NCBI GenBank assembly: GCA_947561715.1
Contig: OX387197.1
Span: 27,182,266 to 27,246,265, forward strand
Direction of reading: 5' to 3'
Length of the DNA stretch: 64,000 nt
Origin: Ascidia mentula
Lineage: Eukaryota; Chordata; Ascidiacea; Phlebobranchia; Ascidiidae
Below, in pieces: positions 50,201 through 59,315 of this stretch (position 1 is the stretch's first letter; each line of letters starts with the position of its first letter). The translations under genes and the position numbers were made by a program. Below the pieces are notes generated by a model. The model worked only from the letters and a program-made list of their open reading frames with translations. It was not told the origin of the DNA and did no database searches.

Positions 50201-50421
50201 GTGATGCTGTTGTTACCAGACATGCTGCAATATGGTTCATATTCAGCAGATATGGTTCTTATTTAATGGTACATATTCCAATTTAAGATTATTTTATTCA
50301 GGTTTTCAACACCATCAACATCTCAGACGTCCCGCGTATGTATTACAAGCCATGGGGAGGGGACAAACTTCCGGTTGCCGAACTTCCTGCCAGGAAAAAG
50401 ATCGAAGCTTTCAGGGTGTGA
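47242..50421 (+). CDS. TPR-repeat protein with Ser/Pro-rich C-terminal region, 541 residues
   Basis: Likely scaffold; orthologue not recognised. Ten exons: 47242-47352, 47583-47780, 48079-48242, 48540-48666, 48723-48877, 48996-49090, 49196-49426, 49515-49629, 49715-50024, 50302-50421; all phases agree. Residues ~50-210 hold three or four TPR helices: MYESYYHLAVALQNLGRHKEAIHAYSNAI, ILARRAFAHAKTGDIKSAFRDVEKAVVLD, ILWNNRKESQKAMEDLDRALTF. Between the first and second repeats is a cysteine-rich insert (NGCTAGCNSNSC). Residues ~250-500 are low-complexity, rich in Ser, Pro, Arg and Thr, and probably disordered. The C-terminus is a distinct motif (DVPRMYYKPWGGDKLPVAELP) that reads like a conserved binding peptide. 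The start ATG lies one base after an acceptor (ctttag|aATG), suggesting trans-splicing. Intron 9 contains a tRNA-like T-arm. GC content in exons 7-9 is clearly higher than around. Confidence 0.85.
50081..50091 (+). repeat. Isolated tRNA-like T-arm / polymerase III B box in a TPR intron
   Basis: GGTTCGAATCC exactly matches the B-box consensus, inside cgcgggttcgaatcccgggg. I cannot fold a full tRNA around it (no convincing D-arm or acceptor stem), so it is probably the remnant of a tRNA or a tRNA-derived SINE, not a functional tRNA gene. Confidence 0.4.
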
Positions 50422-51912
50422 CATGTGGCAAGCGCATAGTGGCATGTGTAACATACGTTGACAGAATGAGGGATGGAAAGTTTGGTTTTGAAAGAGATTA
50501 AGCGAGATGTGTTTGTTGGTCGTGGAATGAGATCCCTCCACTTTTACTATTGTTTCACCCTTTTTGAATATTTTCTTAGGTTTCTGGTAGTACTTGAATT
50601 CTTTTCAAATAAAACGTTTTCTAAATCTTTGCAAACTGTGTAGTTTCCACGAAAGTATATAGTGTTGTAATTAAACTTCATCAAACAGTTGTGTGTCAAA
50701 ACAATGCACATATCCACACTCACATAGTGTAACAATCGTGTGGCGTTCAGTCAGCTCGACACTAACTATATGAAAGATAATGTATATTTGTTGAAATTCT
50801 ACACACATTCATGAAGAAGTAAAGCTTTAGAAAATTGTATAATAGCCTTAAACAATAGTTTGATAAAGTTATGTTTCTCCCATTTTAGCATACAATAAAT
50901 TCCACAATGTCTCCATACATTCTATAATAAGGTGGTGGTTATTTACTGGGGAGGGGTATTGTGTAAAATCTCTTTGATATTCATAAACGTGCCAGAGAGG
51001 GCGCTCTTAATTTGCATAAATCATTAAACTCGTCCAACTTCTGTGAGCGATGGAGGAAGGGCTTGTGGTGCCCCAAGTACATCTTCTCCTAACTGTTATC
51101 CCACAATGACCGTCTGTTGCATAAAAGTTTTAATCAAGTTCGGCGAAATGTGGCAAATGGTAACGTGTGCAGTTTGTATAAGTCTGAAGCATGGTTGGTG
51201 GTTGGAATCCCGTCTGACCCAACTCATTTTCATGTCAGTTAGACAAAGAAGAATTTGGTAGGTTGCGAAATTACCAAATTCCTTCCTAGTGAACAAAGTT
51301 GTCTCTGTTATACAACATGAGAAAGAAAAGGAAAATATTAAATCGCATAATAAAGTAATATTTCGTCGTAAAACCAAAAAATGCCTGTGTATCAATCAAT
51401 ATATAATTATAGCTTGGGCAACAGTTTCCTTTGCTGTGTGACGACAAATCCAAAATAACACGGATACTTAACCATGAACTCGATGTTCCACTTGAGATGA
51501 AACAACCACTCCAACCTGATGTTCGGTTCGTGAAACAAAAGCAGAAAATTATTGGGTTTATTTCGATTAATGTTGGTTTACGCAAAGTGGAAAACGTTAA
51601 GGTGACTCGAATGAAAATCTGATTTTAGGTTAATAACAAACAACAAGCTGTAGGTTCGAAGCGTAAAAATGTCATGATCCAAATTGTTATGTAACGGTTT
51701 TTCCAGATTCTCCGCGAGAAAACAATCAACACATTCTTAATTACCCCCCAGCAGACACGACCATCGAATTCGACAATTTACCATTACTTTATTCAAAACT
51801 ATTCGTTTCGGTTAAACGCGACCGACCGAAAATTAACCATTTCTCCCAACAAAGAACGGTTATGTAATTAGGGATAGGCCGAACCGTGAGAATCAAGCGG
51901 AAACTTTTCGGA

Positions 51913-51920
51913 TATATAAA
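51913..51920 (+). promoter_or_regulatory. TATA box of peptide gene copy A
   Basis: TATATAAA about 120 bp before the start codon, in a promoter of over 200 bp that is nearly identical in copy B. A conserved block gttatgtaattagggatagg lies ~50 bp upstream. Strong TATA promoters are typical of abundantly or inducibly expressed secreted peptides. Confidence 0.65.
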
Positions 51921-52040
51921 CCCTCAAGCAACACCAACCAGCTATCATTCCTACAAACAACTTTCAAAGGAAACAAACAAGTTGTAAAAGAAAAGTTGTA
52001 ACAAAACTCGGTGCAAGTCAGATACTGAAATCACTTGAAG

Positions 52041-52636
52041 ATGGAAAGCAAAACTTTTTACGTGGTCGTGGCTTTGGTGGTTATGATTTCTATTGCAGTT
52101 TGTGAAGCTGATTCAAATCCTTCTGGCGAAAAGTCAAATGTATTGATTGAAAGGTGCATTCTGTTTGATAAAAGTCGCTTCTATAAAAGTCGGTTGAAGC
52201 AAAAATGTAATGTATTTAATCACAATATTAGTTTACTGTTAGTTAAATAATTCAAACTTCTTTCACGTTGCAAAAATTTTTCGAAGGCAATTTTTCAGAC
52301 AATAAAATTTAAACAACCTGTAGAACCTTACATTTAAACTGATTACTATCGTAACCCTAGAAACAAGTTTGTAAATATTTCAGAATTCGGAGATACGTCA
52401 GCAGAGGTAGATGGTGCGGACCTCGCCTGAAGATCCAATGTTACAAGTTGGCCTACAGGTGTCACGCATCAGTGCTTAACAAGCGAAGCGTGAAAGAGGA
52501 AGAACAAACTATCGACAACCATGAGCAACCGGAACAAGAAGGGAAAATGGTGGGAAGAGAAAGAAGAGCTTTGAAATTCAAGAGAAGAAGATTTTTTCGG
52601 GCAAACTGTGGTATTTGCAGTTCAAGATGTTGGTAA
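52041..52636 (+). CDS. Secreted cationic cysteine-rich peptide precursor, copy A
   Basis: Family not recognised. Two exons, 52041-52153 and 52384-52636 (junction AG|A), 121 residues. Signal peptide MESKTFYVVVALVVMISIAV, cleaved near CEA. A short acidic propeptide ends at RIRR (38-41), a furin-type site. Then a basic segment YVSRGRWCGPRLKIQ.. of ~29 residues with C49, C57 and C64 (CX7CX6C) ending at KR 71-72. Next an acidic spacer (SVKEEEQTIDNHEQPEQE) ending at RERR 96-99, and last ALKFKRRRFFRANCGICSS.. with C113, C116 and C120 (CX2CX3C). Three cysteines on each side of a removable acidic linker suggest a disulfide-linked two-chain mature peptide, insulin-like in layout, but the cysteine pattern is not that of insulin or relaxin. 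High net positive charge suggests host defence. The donor is the weak form GAAAG|GTGCAT; copy B has GTGAGT. Confidence 0.85.
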
Positions 52637-53197
52637 CAAGTTTATCTTCTGTCCACAAATTACACAAGGATGCCATTGTTTGAATTATCTGTTTGTTTTA
52701 ACTGATAGAAAGCAAGCATTGCTTTTGCTTTATATTTTCAAAATCATTGAAATCATATTCCACCATCTTCATTTTTTATATGTTTTCTATTTTATTAAAC
52801 TGCTTTCTATCGTCTGTTACTGATGTTGAATGCTTCAACTTATCGTGCTGTGTTTTCTATCATGTTGTACATATTCATGCTTTGCACAGTCTCTAAACTT
52901 GTTTGTGACGTAATAAATCACAAAAATATGGAAGATCTTGATTGTGTTTGTACGATTCAATGTGTATTCGACTATTGACATTGCTAAGGTAAATATCGCA
53001 TGCAAGGCCGAGGTTTTCTATTTCTTCGGCGGATTATTTAGCGGGAGCAACCTATGCACAAAACTTTGTGAATTTAATCTAAGTAGGCCAAAAATATTTT
53101 AACGGTAAAAAAATGGAACGAAACCTTTACTAAAACCACCCTAATTAGAATACAGGGGTTGTCAAGATAGATTACAACCAATTTCCGAACCTACAAT

Positions 53198-53305
53198 AGT
53201 TAGCCTACAGTTGTCACGCATCAGTGCTTAACAAGCGAAGCGTGGAGGAGGTAGAACAAACTATCGACAGCCATAAGCAACCGGAACAAGAAGAGAAAAT
53301 GGTGG
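53198..53305 (+). pseudogene. Broken third copy of the peptide gene (exon 2 fragment)
   Basis: About 108 bp in the loop of the inverted repeat match the middle of exon 2 of the two intact copies, from the second-chain cysteine region through NKRSVEE.EQTID..KQPEQEEKMV. The signal peptide exon, the first cysteines and the whole C-terminal CX2CX3C domain are absent, and the left edge falls at the inner end of the left arm. It differs from both intact copies by several substitutions (for example N to S and E to K in the spacer), so it is older than the A/B divergence or evolves freely. It marks at least three copies of the gene at this locus in the past. Confidence 0.8.
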
Positions 53306-53891
53306 TTGATTGTGTTTTTACGCTCGAATATGGATTGTTGTCAAGAACTACAACTTCAACGACTGGTGTTATCAAAATAGTTTGCGGAATTTTTTTACTT
53401 TGTTAAAAAATCTCACCTAATCAGTAAGAACACAATGATTTATTTTTTCGTGTAATTCAATTGTTCCGATGAGATTTTCTTACTTTCACCACTGATATGG
53501 ATGTATTTAACTCGTGTATAACTTTGTACACACGGTCAGCCTGAAGAAAATTTACTTTGAAAATTTGAACTCACGACTGCTTGGTTGGTCATCAATGTTT
53601 AATATACATCTGTGCCCGAAAAATTTCCAACTTTTCAGAGGCAACAATCCTGGTTTTAAGTTCCTAATCCTGGGGCGGTAAACTTTCTGGTGGACTTGGT
53701 TTGTCATTGAATATCTTGATCCTGTTCACAGTCAGTCCACTAAAACACGTTTTTTGGAAATCTATGCGGTGATGAACGCAGCATACGGGGCCAGTTCACA
53801 AGTGCGTGGTGCGATTTAATCGAAGTGAAGAACCATCCCTGATGTATGCCACACCTATTGCAGGGTGGTCATCCCTTTTTTACACTTAAAC
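53200..53891. other. Loop between the inverted arms
   Basis: About 690 bp of single-copy sequence separating the arms. Apart from the third gene fragment at its left edge I see nothing: no open frame of note, no terminal repeats, no RNA gene. Confidence 0.6.
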
Positions 53892-54444
53892 CTATTGTAG
53901 GTTTGGAAATTGGTTGTAATCTATCTTGACAACCGCTGTATTCTAATGAGGGTGATTTTAGTAAAGGTTTCGTTCCATTTCTTTACCGTTAAAATATTTT
54001 TGGTCTACTTAGATTAAATTCACAAAGTTTTGTGCATAGATTGCTCCCGCTAAATAATCCGCCGAAGAAATAGAAAACCTCGGCCTTGCATGCGATATTT
54101 ACCTTAGCAATGTCAATAGTCGAATACACATTGAGTCGTACAAACACAATCAAGATCTTCCATATTTTTGTGATTTATTACGTCACAAAAGTTTAGAGAC
54201 TGTGCAAAGCATGAATATGTACAACATGATAGAAAACACAGCACGATAAGTTGAAGCATTCAACATCAGTGACAGACGATAGAAAGCAGTTTAATAAATA
54301 GAAAACATATAAAAAATGAAGATGGTGGAATATGATTTCAATGATTTTTAAAATATAAAGTAAAAGCAATGCTTGCTTTTATCAACAAACAGATAATTCA
54401 AACAATCGCATCTCTGTGTAATTTGTGGGCAGAAGAGAAACTTG

Positions 54445-55014
54445 TTACCAACATCTTGAACTACAAATACCGCAGTTTGCCCGAAAAAATCTTCTTCTCT
54501 TGAATTTCAAAGCTCTTCTTTCTCTTCCCACCATTTTCTCTTCTTGTTCCGGTTGCTCATGGTTGTCGATAGTTTGTTCTTCCTCTTCCACGCTTCGCTT
54601 GTTAAGCACTGATGCGTGACACTTGTAGACCAACTTGTAACATTGGATCTTCAGGCGAGGTCCGCACCACCTACCTCTGCTGACGTATCTCCGAATTCTG
54701 GAATATTTACAAACTTGTTATCTCTAAGTTTCAGATCATCATTAGTTTAAATGCGAGGATGCACAGCCTGTTCAAATTGTCTTGAAAATGTTTTTTTCTT
54801 TTTTTGGCGATTGAAGTTTAAATTAATAAACTTAAACTAATGTGCGATTAAAAGAAGCAAAAAAGGAAGCGACTTATATGAAAAATCAAAACAAAACTCA
54901 CCTTTCAATCAATACATTTGACTTTTCGCCAGAAGGATTTGAATCAGCTTCACAAACTGCTATTGAAATCATAACCACCAAAGCCACGACCACGCAAATA
55001 GTTTTGCTTTCCAT
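54445..55014 (-). CDS. Secreted cationic cysteine-rich peptide precursor, copy B
   Basis: Inverted paralogue of copy A. Exons on the minus strand 54902-55014 and 54445-54697, the same sizes as in copy A (113 and 253 nt), 121 residues. It differs at six positions: F6I, Y7C (both in the signal peptide), A61V, R63K, K75E and G91E. The RIRR, KR and RERR processing sites, all six mature cysteines (49, 57, 64, 113, 116, 120) and the entire C-terminal chain from RERR onward are identical. The intron donor is canonical (GAAAG|GTGAGT). Promoter with TATA at 55135-55142 (minus). Expression is probably shared with copy A because the ~250 bp upstream are almost the same. Purifying selection on the cysteines and basic sites is suggested, though gene conversion could also keep them alike. 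Confidence 0.85.
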
Positions 55015-55134
55015 CTTCAAGTGTTTTCAGTATCAGACTTGCAGCGAGTTTTGTTACAACTTTTCTTTTACAACTTGTTTGTTTCCTTTGAAAGTTGGTT
55101 GTAGGAATGATAGCTGGTTGGTGTTGCTTGAGGG

Positions 55135-55142
55135 TTTATATA
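55135..55142 (-). promoter_or_regulatory. TATA box of peptide gene copy B
   Basis: TATATAAA read on the minus strand, at the same distance from the start codon as in copy A; the flanking sequence (gaaacttttcggatatataaa) is shared with copy A. Confidence 0.65.
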
Positions 55143-56465
55143 TCCGAAAAGTTTCCGCTTGATTCTCACGGTTCGGCCTATCCCTAATTACATAACCGTT
55201 CTTTGTTGGGAGAAATGGTTAATTTTCGGTCGGTCGCGTTTAACCGAAACGAATAGTTTTGAATAAAGTAATGGTAAATTGTCGAATTCGATGGTCGTGT
55301 CTGCTGGGGGTTAATTAAGAATGTGTTGATTGTTTCAAAGCGAGAAATCTGGAAAAAACATTTCATTACAATTTGGATCATGACATAATTTTACGCTTCG
55401 AAACCTACGTTATTTAGTTTAGGTTTCACTTTCTCTTCTTCAAATTTTCTATTTTGCTCAAAGCAACTTATTTTTTATAATTAACTGCTTTTATTTCACA
55501 AACCGAACATTAGTTTTTTTGTTGAAGTTCGGTGAACGTGTCTGGGGGTTAATTAACGTCAGTTTGGACAAATCCTGTGCTGGAAACCGCACATACAGTT
55601 ACAAAAATTTCTGCATAAATGAAAGTGTTGGATTTGCAACAAAATATTTGGAAATACGGCAAAAAACTTAATATAAATCACCGAAAAAAACTCACACAAA
55701 GTAGTTTTGCGCCCTTGCATTGACATTTTTCTACCGGATACGCAAAGAAATTCTCTCAAAGATTGTCAAAGTGGCGCTGGATGCAAATGAGAATTAAGTG
55801 CCCAATAATTGCATGTTGTTGTGCCAGTACCCGAAAATTAGGTCGGTACAATTGTTTACGGCCTGTGTTGCGGTTGTTTGGAGAAAGATACAAGTAGGCT
55901 TGAATGTAAATCATCATAATGTGACAAAGGAAACAATTGTCCAAGCTTTATGATGCTATTTTTTGGTTTAACGACCAAATATTATTTTATTCAACCATTT
56001 AATATTTTCGTTTTCTTTCTTATGTTGTATAACAGAGACAACTTTATTTACTAGGAAGGGATTTGGTAATTTCGCAACCGATCGAATTCCTTTCTGTCTT
56101 GCTGACATGATAATGAGTTGGACCAGACGAGATTCCAAGCACCAACCTTCAGACTTAAACAAACTGCACACGTTACCATTTGCCGCAATTCGCCGAACTT
56201 GATTAAAACTTTTATGCAACAGACGGTCATTGTGGGATAACAGTTAGGAGAAATGTACTTGGGGCACCACAAGCCCTTCCTCCATCGCTCACAGAAGTTG
56301 AACGAGTTTAATGATTTATGCAAATTAAGAGCGCCCTCTCTGGCACGTTTATGAATATCAAAGAGATTTTACACAATACCCCTCCCCAGTAAATAACCAC
56401 CACCTTATTATGAAATGTATGGAGACATTGTGGAATTTATTGTATGCTAAAATGGGAGAAAGAAT

Positions 56466-57455
56466 TTAATGAACTATTATTGCAAAAAGATACTCACTTT
56501 CCAGCGTTTTGTCCTTGTACATAATTTAAGACATAGCATCCCTTTCGGTTTAATATTAGCAAGATTGACAATTGGTGTCCGCGGTTGAGGACAGTTAAGT
56601 CAACTAACAGTAAATATTGTTCAAAATATCAAATGCAACTCACCTTACTAGCCATCACTTACGGCTAACAAACGTTGATTGCAAATGAAATTAACTTAAA
56701 AACAAACACATTTAAAATCCGAACATTTTCTTCGCTATCCTCAGAACTTCTACAATTTAAAAAGAACAGCAAGTTCATCCCCAGCATAAATGCAACTGTC
56801 GCAAGTTCGTGTGTTGAAAACACTGTGGTGATAGCTAATTGTTACGTCACTGACGCCTGTTCGAATGAATCAACGGCGGGAAGGGGAATTAAGTATAAGC
56901 ACTGAAGCCATGAGGTGCGCGTGTAGGAGGCAGATATTTTTCACTTCTTGCAGAAAAACACATAACTAAGTTACAAAACGTAAAAAATAGTTTGACATAT
57001 GCATGGATGACAAGAGTTTGGTTTCGTTGCTGCGCTTGACGCTTTTTTCGGCGAACAAAATCCGAAACTACGTTCCAGGAAACGATTAACTGCACGATTT
57101 TGTCATTAAATTTCCGTTTCGCATCAACAGATTTTAAAAGCGGGAAGATGTGTTTGTGAAACTTGTTTTAAGCTCAATCATTAACAACGTTGGCTGAATA
57201 ACTCGCCCATCAGCTTATATTTAATCTGTTTGATTTAATGGCTCCAAAGTTCAGATGTGGTTTTGCTTGGAAAGCATTTGTGGCGTTCATGTTTGGACGG
57301 CCTTGATTTCTGCAAAATGATTGTAATAAAGGAGTATTTTTATTGTGAAAGGGTTCAAATTTTTGTAAATTGCAAAGAAATGAATTAAAAAACTGTTTTT
57401 GTTTTTTCTGTACATGTGATTATATGCTCTCAGTGTGACTCAGGAGGAAAGTCAA
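56466..57455. other. Intergenic region upstream of GK5
   Basis: About 1 kb, AT-rich. A splice acceptor (atgctctcag, AG near 57431) lies 25 bp before the GK5 start codon, so the GK5 5' UTR is probably spliced in cis or in trans. Nothing else recognised. Confidence 0.45.
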
Positions 57456-59012
57456 ATGGAAAACCATTGCCAAGAAGATAAAGTTGTATTGTCATTGGAT
57501 ATTGGCACCACAAATGTTCGGTGTTATCTTTACAACAAATCTGCTGAAATTGTTGGAAAATCAAGTGCACCTGTCAAAATACTTTACCCAGAACCACAAG
57601 CTGCAGAAATAGACCCAGAAACTTTGTGGCAGACAATATTGTGGGTTATAAATGATTGTTTAAAAACCTCCGAGATCCCCGTGTCCAATGTTGTGTCAAT
57701 GGGGATTTCAACGCAGCGTGGAACGTTTGCTGTATGGGACAGTATCAGTGGTAAGATGTATCATAACTTTCTTGTGTGGCAAGACACTAGAGGTGATTCC
57801 ATTTCAAAGTCGTGGAATGATTCTTACCTCATGAAAACTGTCCGAGTGGCGTCTACAGGTTTACATGCAGTCACACAGAAAAAAAAGTTTCTGGCAGCTG
57901 CCGTTTTGAGGTTTAGAACACAGCATGTGTCTATTCGTCTCCTGTGGTTGATGCAGAAGTACCCTAAAATAAAGGAGCTTGGAAAGGAAGGAAAAGTAAG
58001 ATTTGGTAACATCGACACTTGGGTGGTTTGGAAATTAACTGGTGGAAAAGTTTATGCCTCGGAGTATTCATGTGCAAGTGCCACTGGTATATATGACCCA
58101 TATCTTCTCGACTGGAGTGGATTCTTCTGCTCACTCATGGGGATCCCTAAAAAAATCTTTCCCCCTGTGCTGGACACTGATGCAGATTTTGGGTGCTGTG
58201 AAGAGGAGCTATTTGGTTCTCCAATTCCCATAAGATGCATTATTGGTGACCAACAGGGTGCCATGTTTGGACAATGCTGTTTCACTCCCGGGGATGTGAA
58301 ACTGACGCTCGGCACAGGAGCATTTCTTAATTTAAACGTTGGCTCCCGACCCCATACCTCAGTGGCTGGGTTTTATCCAATTGTTGGATGGAAAGTTGGA
58401 GGTGACCTTACTCACTTAGCTGAAGGGAGTTCCAATACAGCTGGGACAGCTATTGAGTGGCTACAATCTATGGGACTTATAAAGGAACCAAAAGATTGTG
58501 AGAGTCTAGTTGAGGAATGTGATTCATCTAACGGAACGTACTTTGTTCCAGCATTTACTGGTGTGCAAGCTCCTATCAATGACTATTTGGCATGTGGCAG
58601 TATAATGGGTGTCACTCAAGACACACTGCCATGCCACATTGTACGAGCTGTACTTGAATCATTAGCTTTCAGAAACAAACAACTTTTTGATTCCATGAAT
58701 TCTGAAACAAGCCTGGCCATAAATAACATTGTCTGTGATGGTGGTGTGTCTGTAAATCCATTTATCATGCAGTTGACTTCAGACCTGTTGGGTCAAAAAC
58801 TTCAACAACAATCGCATAGCGAGATGTCAGCTCTTGGTGCTGCTTTTATTGCCGGACTATCGACAAAGTTTTGGAAAGATAAGCAGGAACTTTGTGATCT
58901 GGTCAAAGTTACAAAAACATACATTCCTAACAAGAATAAACAAGTTAAATACCAACCCATTATGCAAAAGTGGTGCAACGCGTTGTCAAGGTCCCTAGGG
59001 TGGTACAAGTGA
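57456..59012 (+). CDS. GK5: Putative glycerol kinase 5 (GK5), FGGY carbohydrate kinase
   Basis: FGGY-family kinase, predicted to phosphorylate glycerol or a related polyol; in mammals linked to skin lipid metabolism. A single exon of 518 residues from ATG 57456 (human 529, from memory). N-terminal FGGY domain: VVLSLDIGTTNVRCYLY (phosphate loop), MGISTQRGTFAVWD, NFLVWQDTRGD, FGNIDTWVVWKLTGG, SCASATGIYDP. Linker with IIGDQQGAMFGQCC, whose Asp is the expected catalytic base. C-terminal domain: KLTLGTGAFLNLN, GFYPIVGWK, EGSSNTAGTAIEW, FVPAFTGVQAP, VRAVLESLAFRNKQL, VCDGGVSVNPFIMQLTSDLL (adenosine motif), SALGAAFIAGL. A 16-residue region with basic KKK (~125-130) is the GK5-specific insertion. The absence of introns in a multi-exon family is notable. 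SRRD follows 303 bp downstream on the same strand. Confidence 0.95.
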   Translation: MENHCQEDKVVLSLDIGTTNVRCYLYNKSAEIVGKSSAPVKILYPEPQAAEIDPETLWQTILWVINDCLKTSEIPVSNVVSMGISTQRGTFAVWDSISGKMYHNFLVWQDTRGDSISKSWNDSYLMKTVRVASTGLHAVTQKKKFLAAAVLRFRTQHVSIRLLWLMQKYPKIKELGKEGKVRFGNIDTWVVWKLTGGKVYASEYSCASATGIYDPYLLDWSGFFCSLMGIPKKIFPPVLDTDADFGCCEEELFGSPIPIRCIIGDQQGAMFGQCCFTPGDVKLTLGTGAFLNLNVGSRPHTSVAGFYPIVGWKVGGDLTHLAEGSSNTAGTAIEWLQSMGLIKEPKDCESLVEECDSSNGTYFVPAFTGVQAPINDYLACGSIMGVTQDTLPCHIVRAVLESLAFRNKQLFDSMNSETSLAINNIVCDGGVSVNPFIMQLTSDLLGQKLQQQSHSEMSALGAAFIAGLSTKFWKDKQELCDLVKVTKTYIPNKNKQVKYQPIMQKWCNALSRSLGWYK

Positions 59013-59315
59013 CTGTTTATTTCATGATGGTTTTGTCTTTCTGTAGTAATGTATGCAGTTTATAAGTTAGGGTTACATATGTTTGTACTGGTTGATATTT
59101 GATGTTTGTTTTATTGCAAATGTTTAATCTCCTTTTTGTTAAACAAACTATTTCCAAGTTGCAATCCTATTTTACGTTTGTATTAGGCTATAGGTGGCGT
59201 CATTTCACAAAATAACACCGTACAAATTTTGCAGTTGCGATTATTATGTGCAATAATTGTGTGTGTTGATTAAAACAGAACTCTAAACTTTATAAAATGT
59301 TTGTAGTTCTATCGA

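Larger units (their letters stand above)
50874..53199. repeat. Left arm of a large inverted repeat carrying a peptide gene
   Basis: This ~2.3 kb arm is matched in reverse orientation by 53892-56465. Outer end: tttctcccattttagcatacaataaattccac here, inverted at about 56465. Inner end: ..aatttccgaacctacaatag at 53199, inverted from 53892. Identity is very high around the gene, its ~250 bp promoter, the 3' flank (52980-53199) and the outer 400 bp. It breaks down between about 51340 and 51640, where the other arm has different, longer sequence. The rest of the arm is non-coding. Confidence 0.85.
53892..56465. repeat. Right arm of the large inverted repeat
   Basis: Reverse complement of 50874-53199 with substitutions and indels. 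Segment 53892-54120 mirrors 52980-53199; 54240-55330 mirrors the gene and promoter; 56030-56465 mirrors 50874-51300. The part from about 55400 to 56000 has no good counterpart and accounts for the greater length. Arms this long and similar can pair, exchange sequence by gene conversion and be hard to assemble. Confidence 0.85.

Noticed and set aside
52041-52636. Insulin/relaxin superfamily membership of the peptide precursor
   Set aside because: The B-connecting-A layout is similar, but the A-type chain lacks the adjacent CC pair and the spacing of that superfamily, and the first chain has three cysteines, not two.
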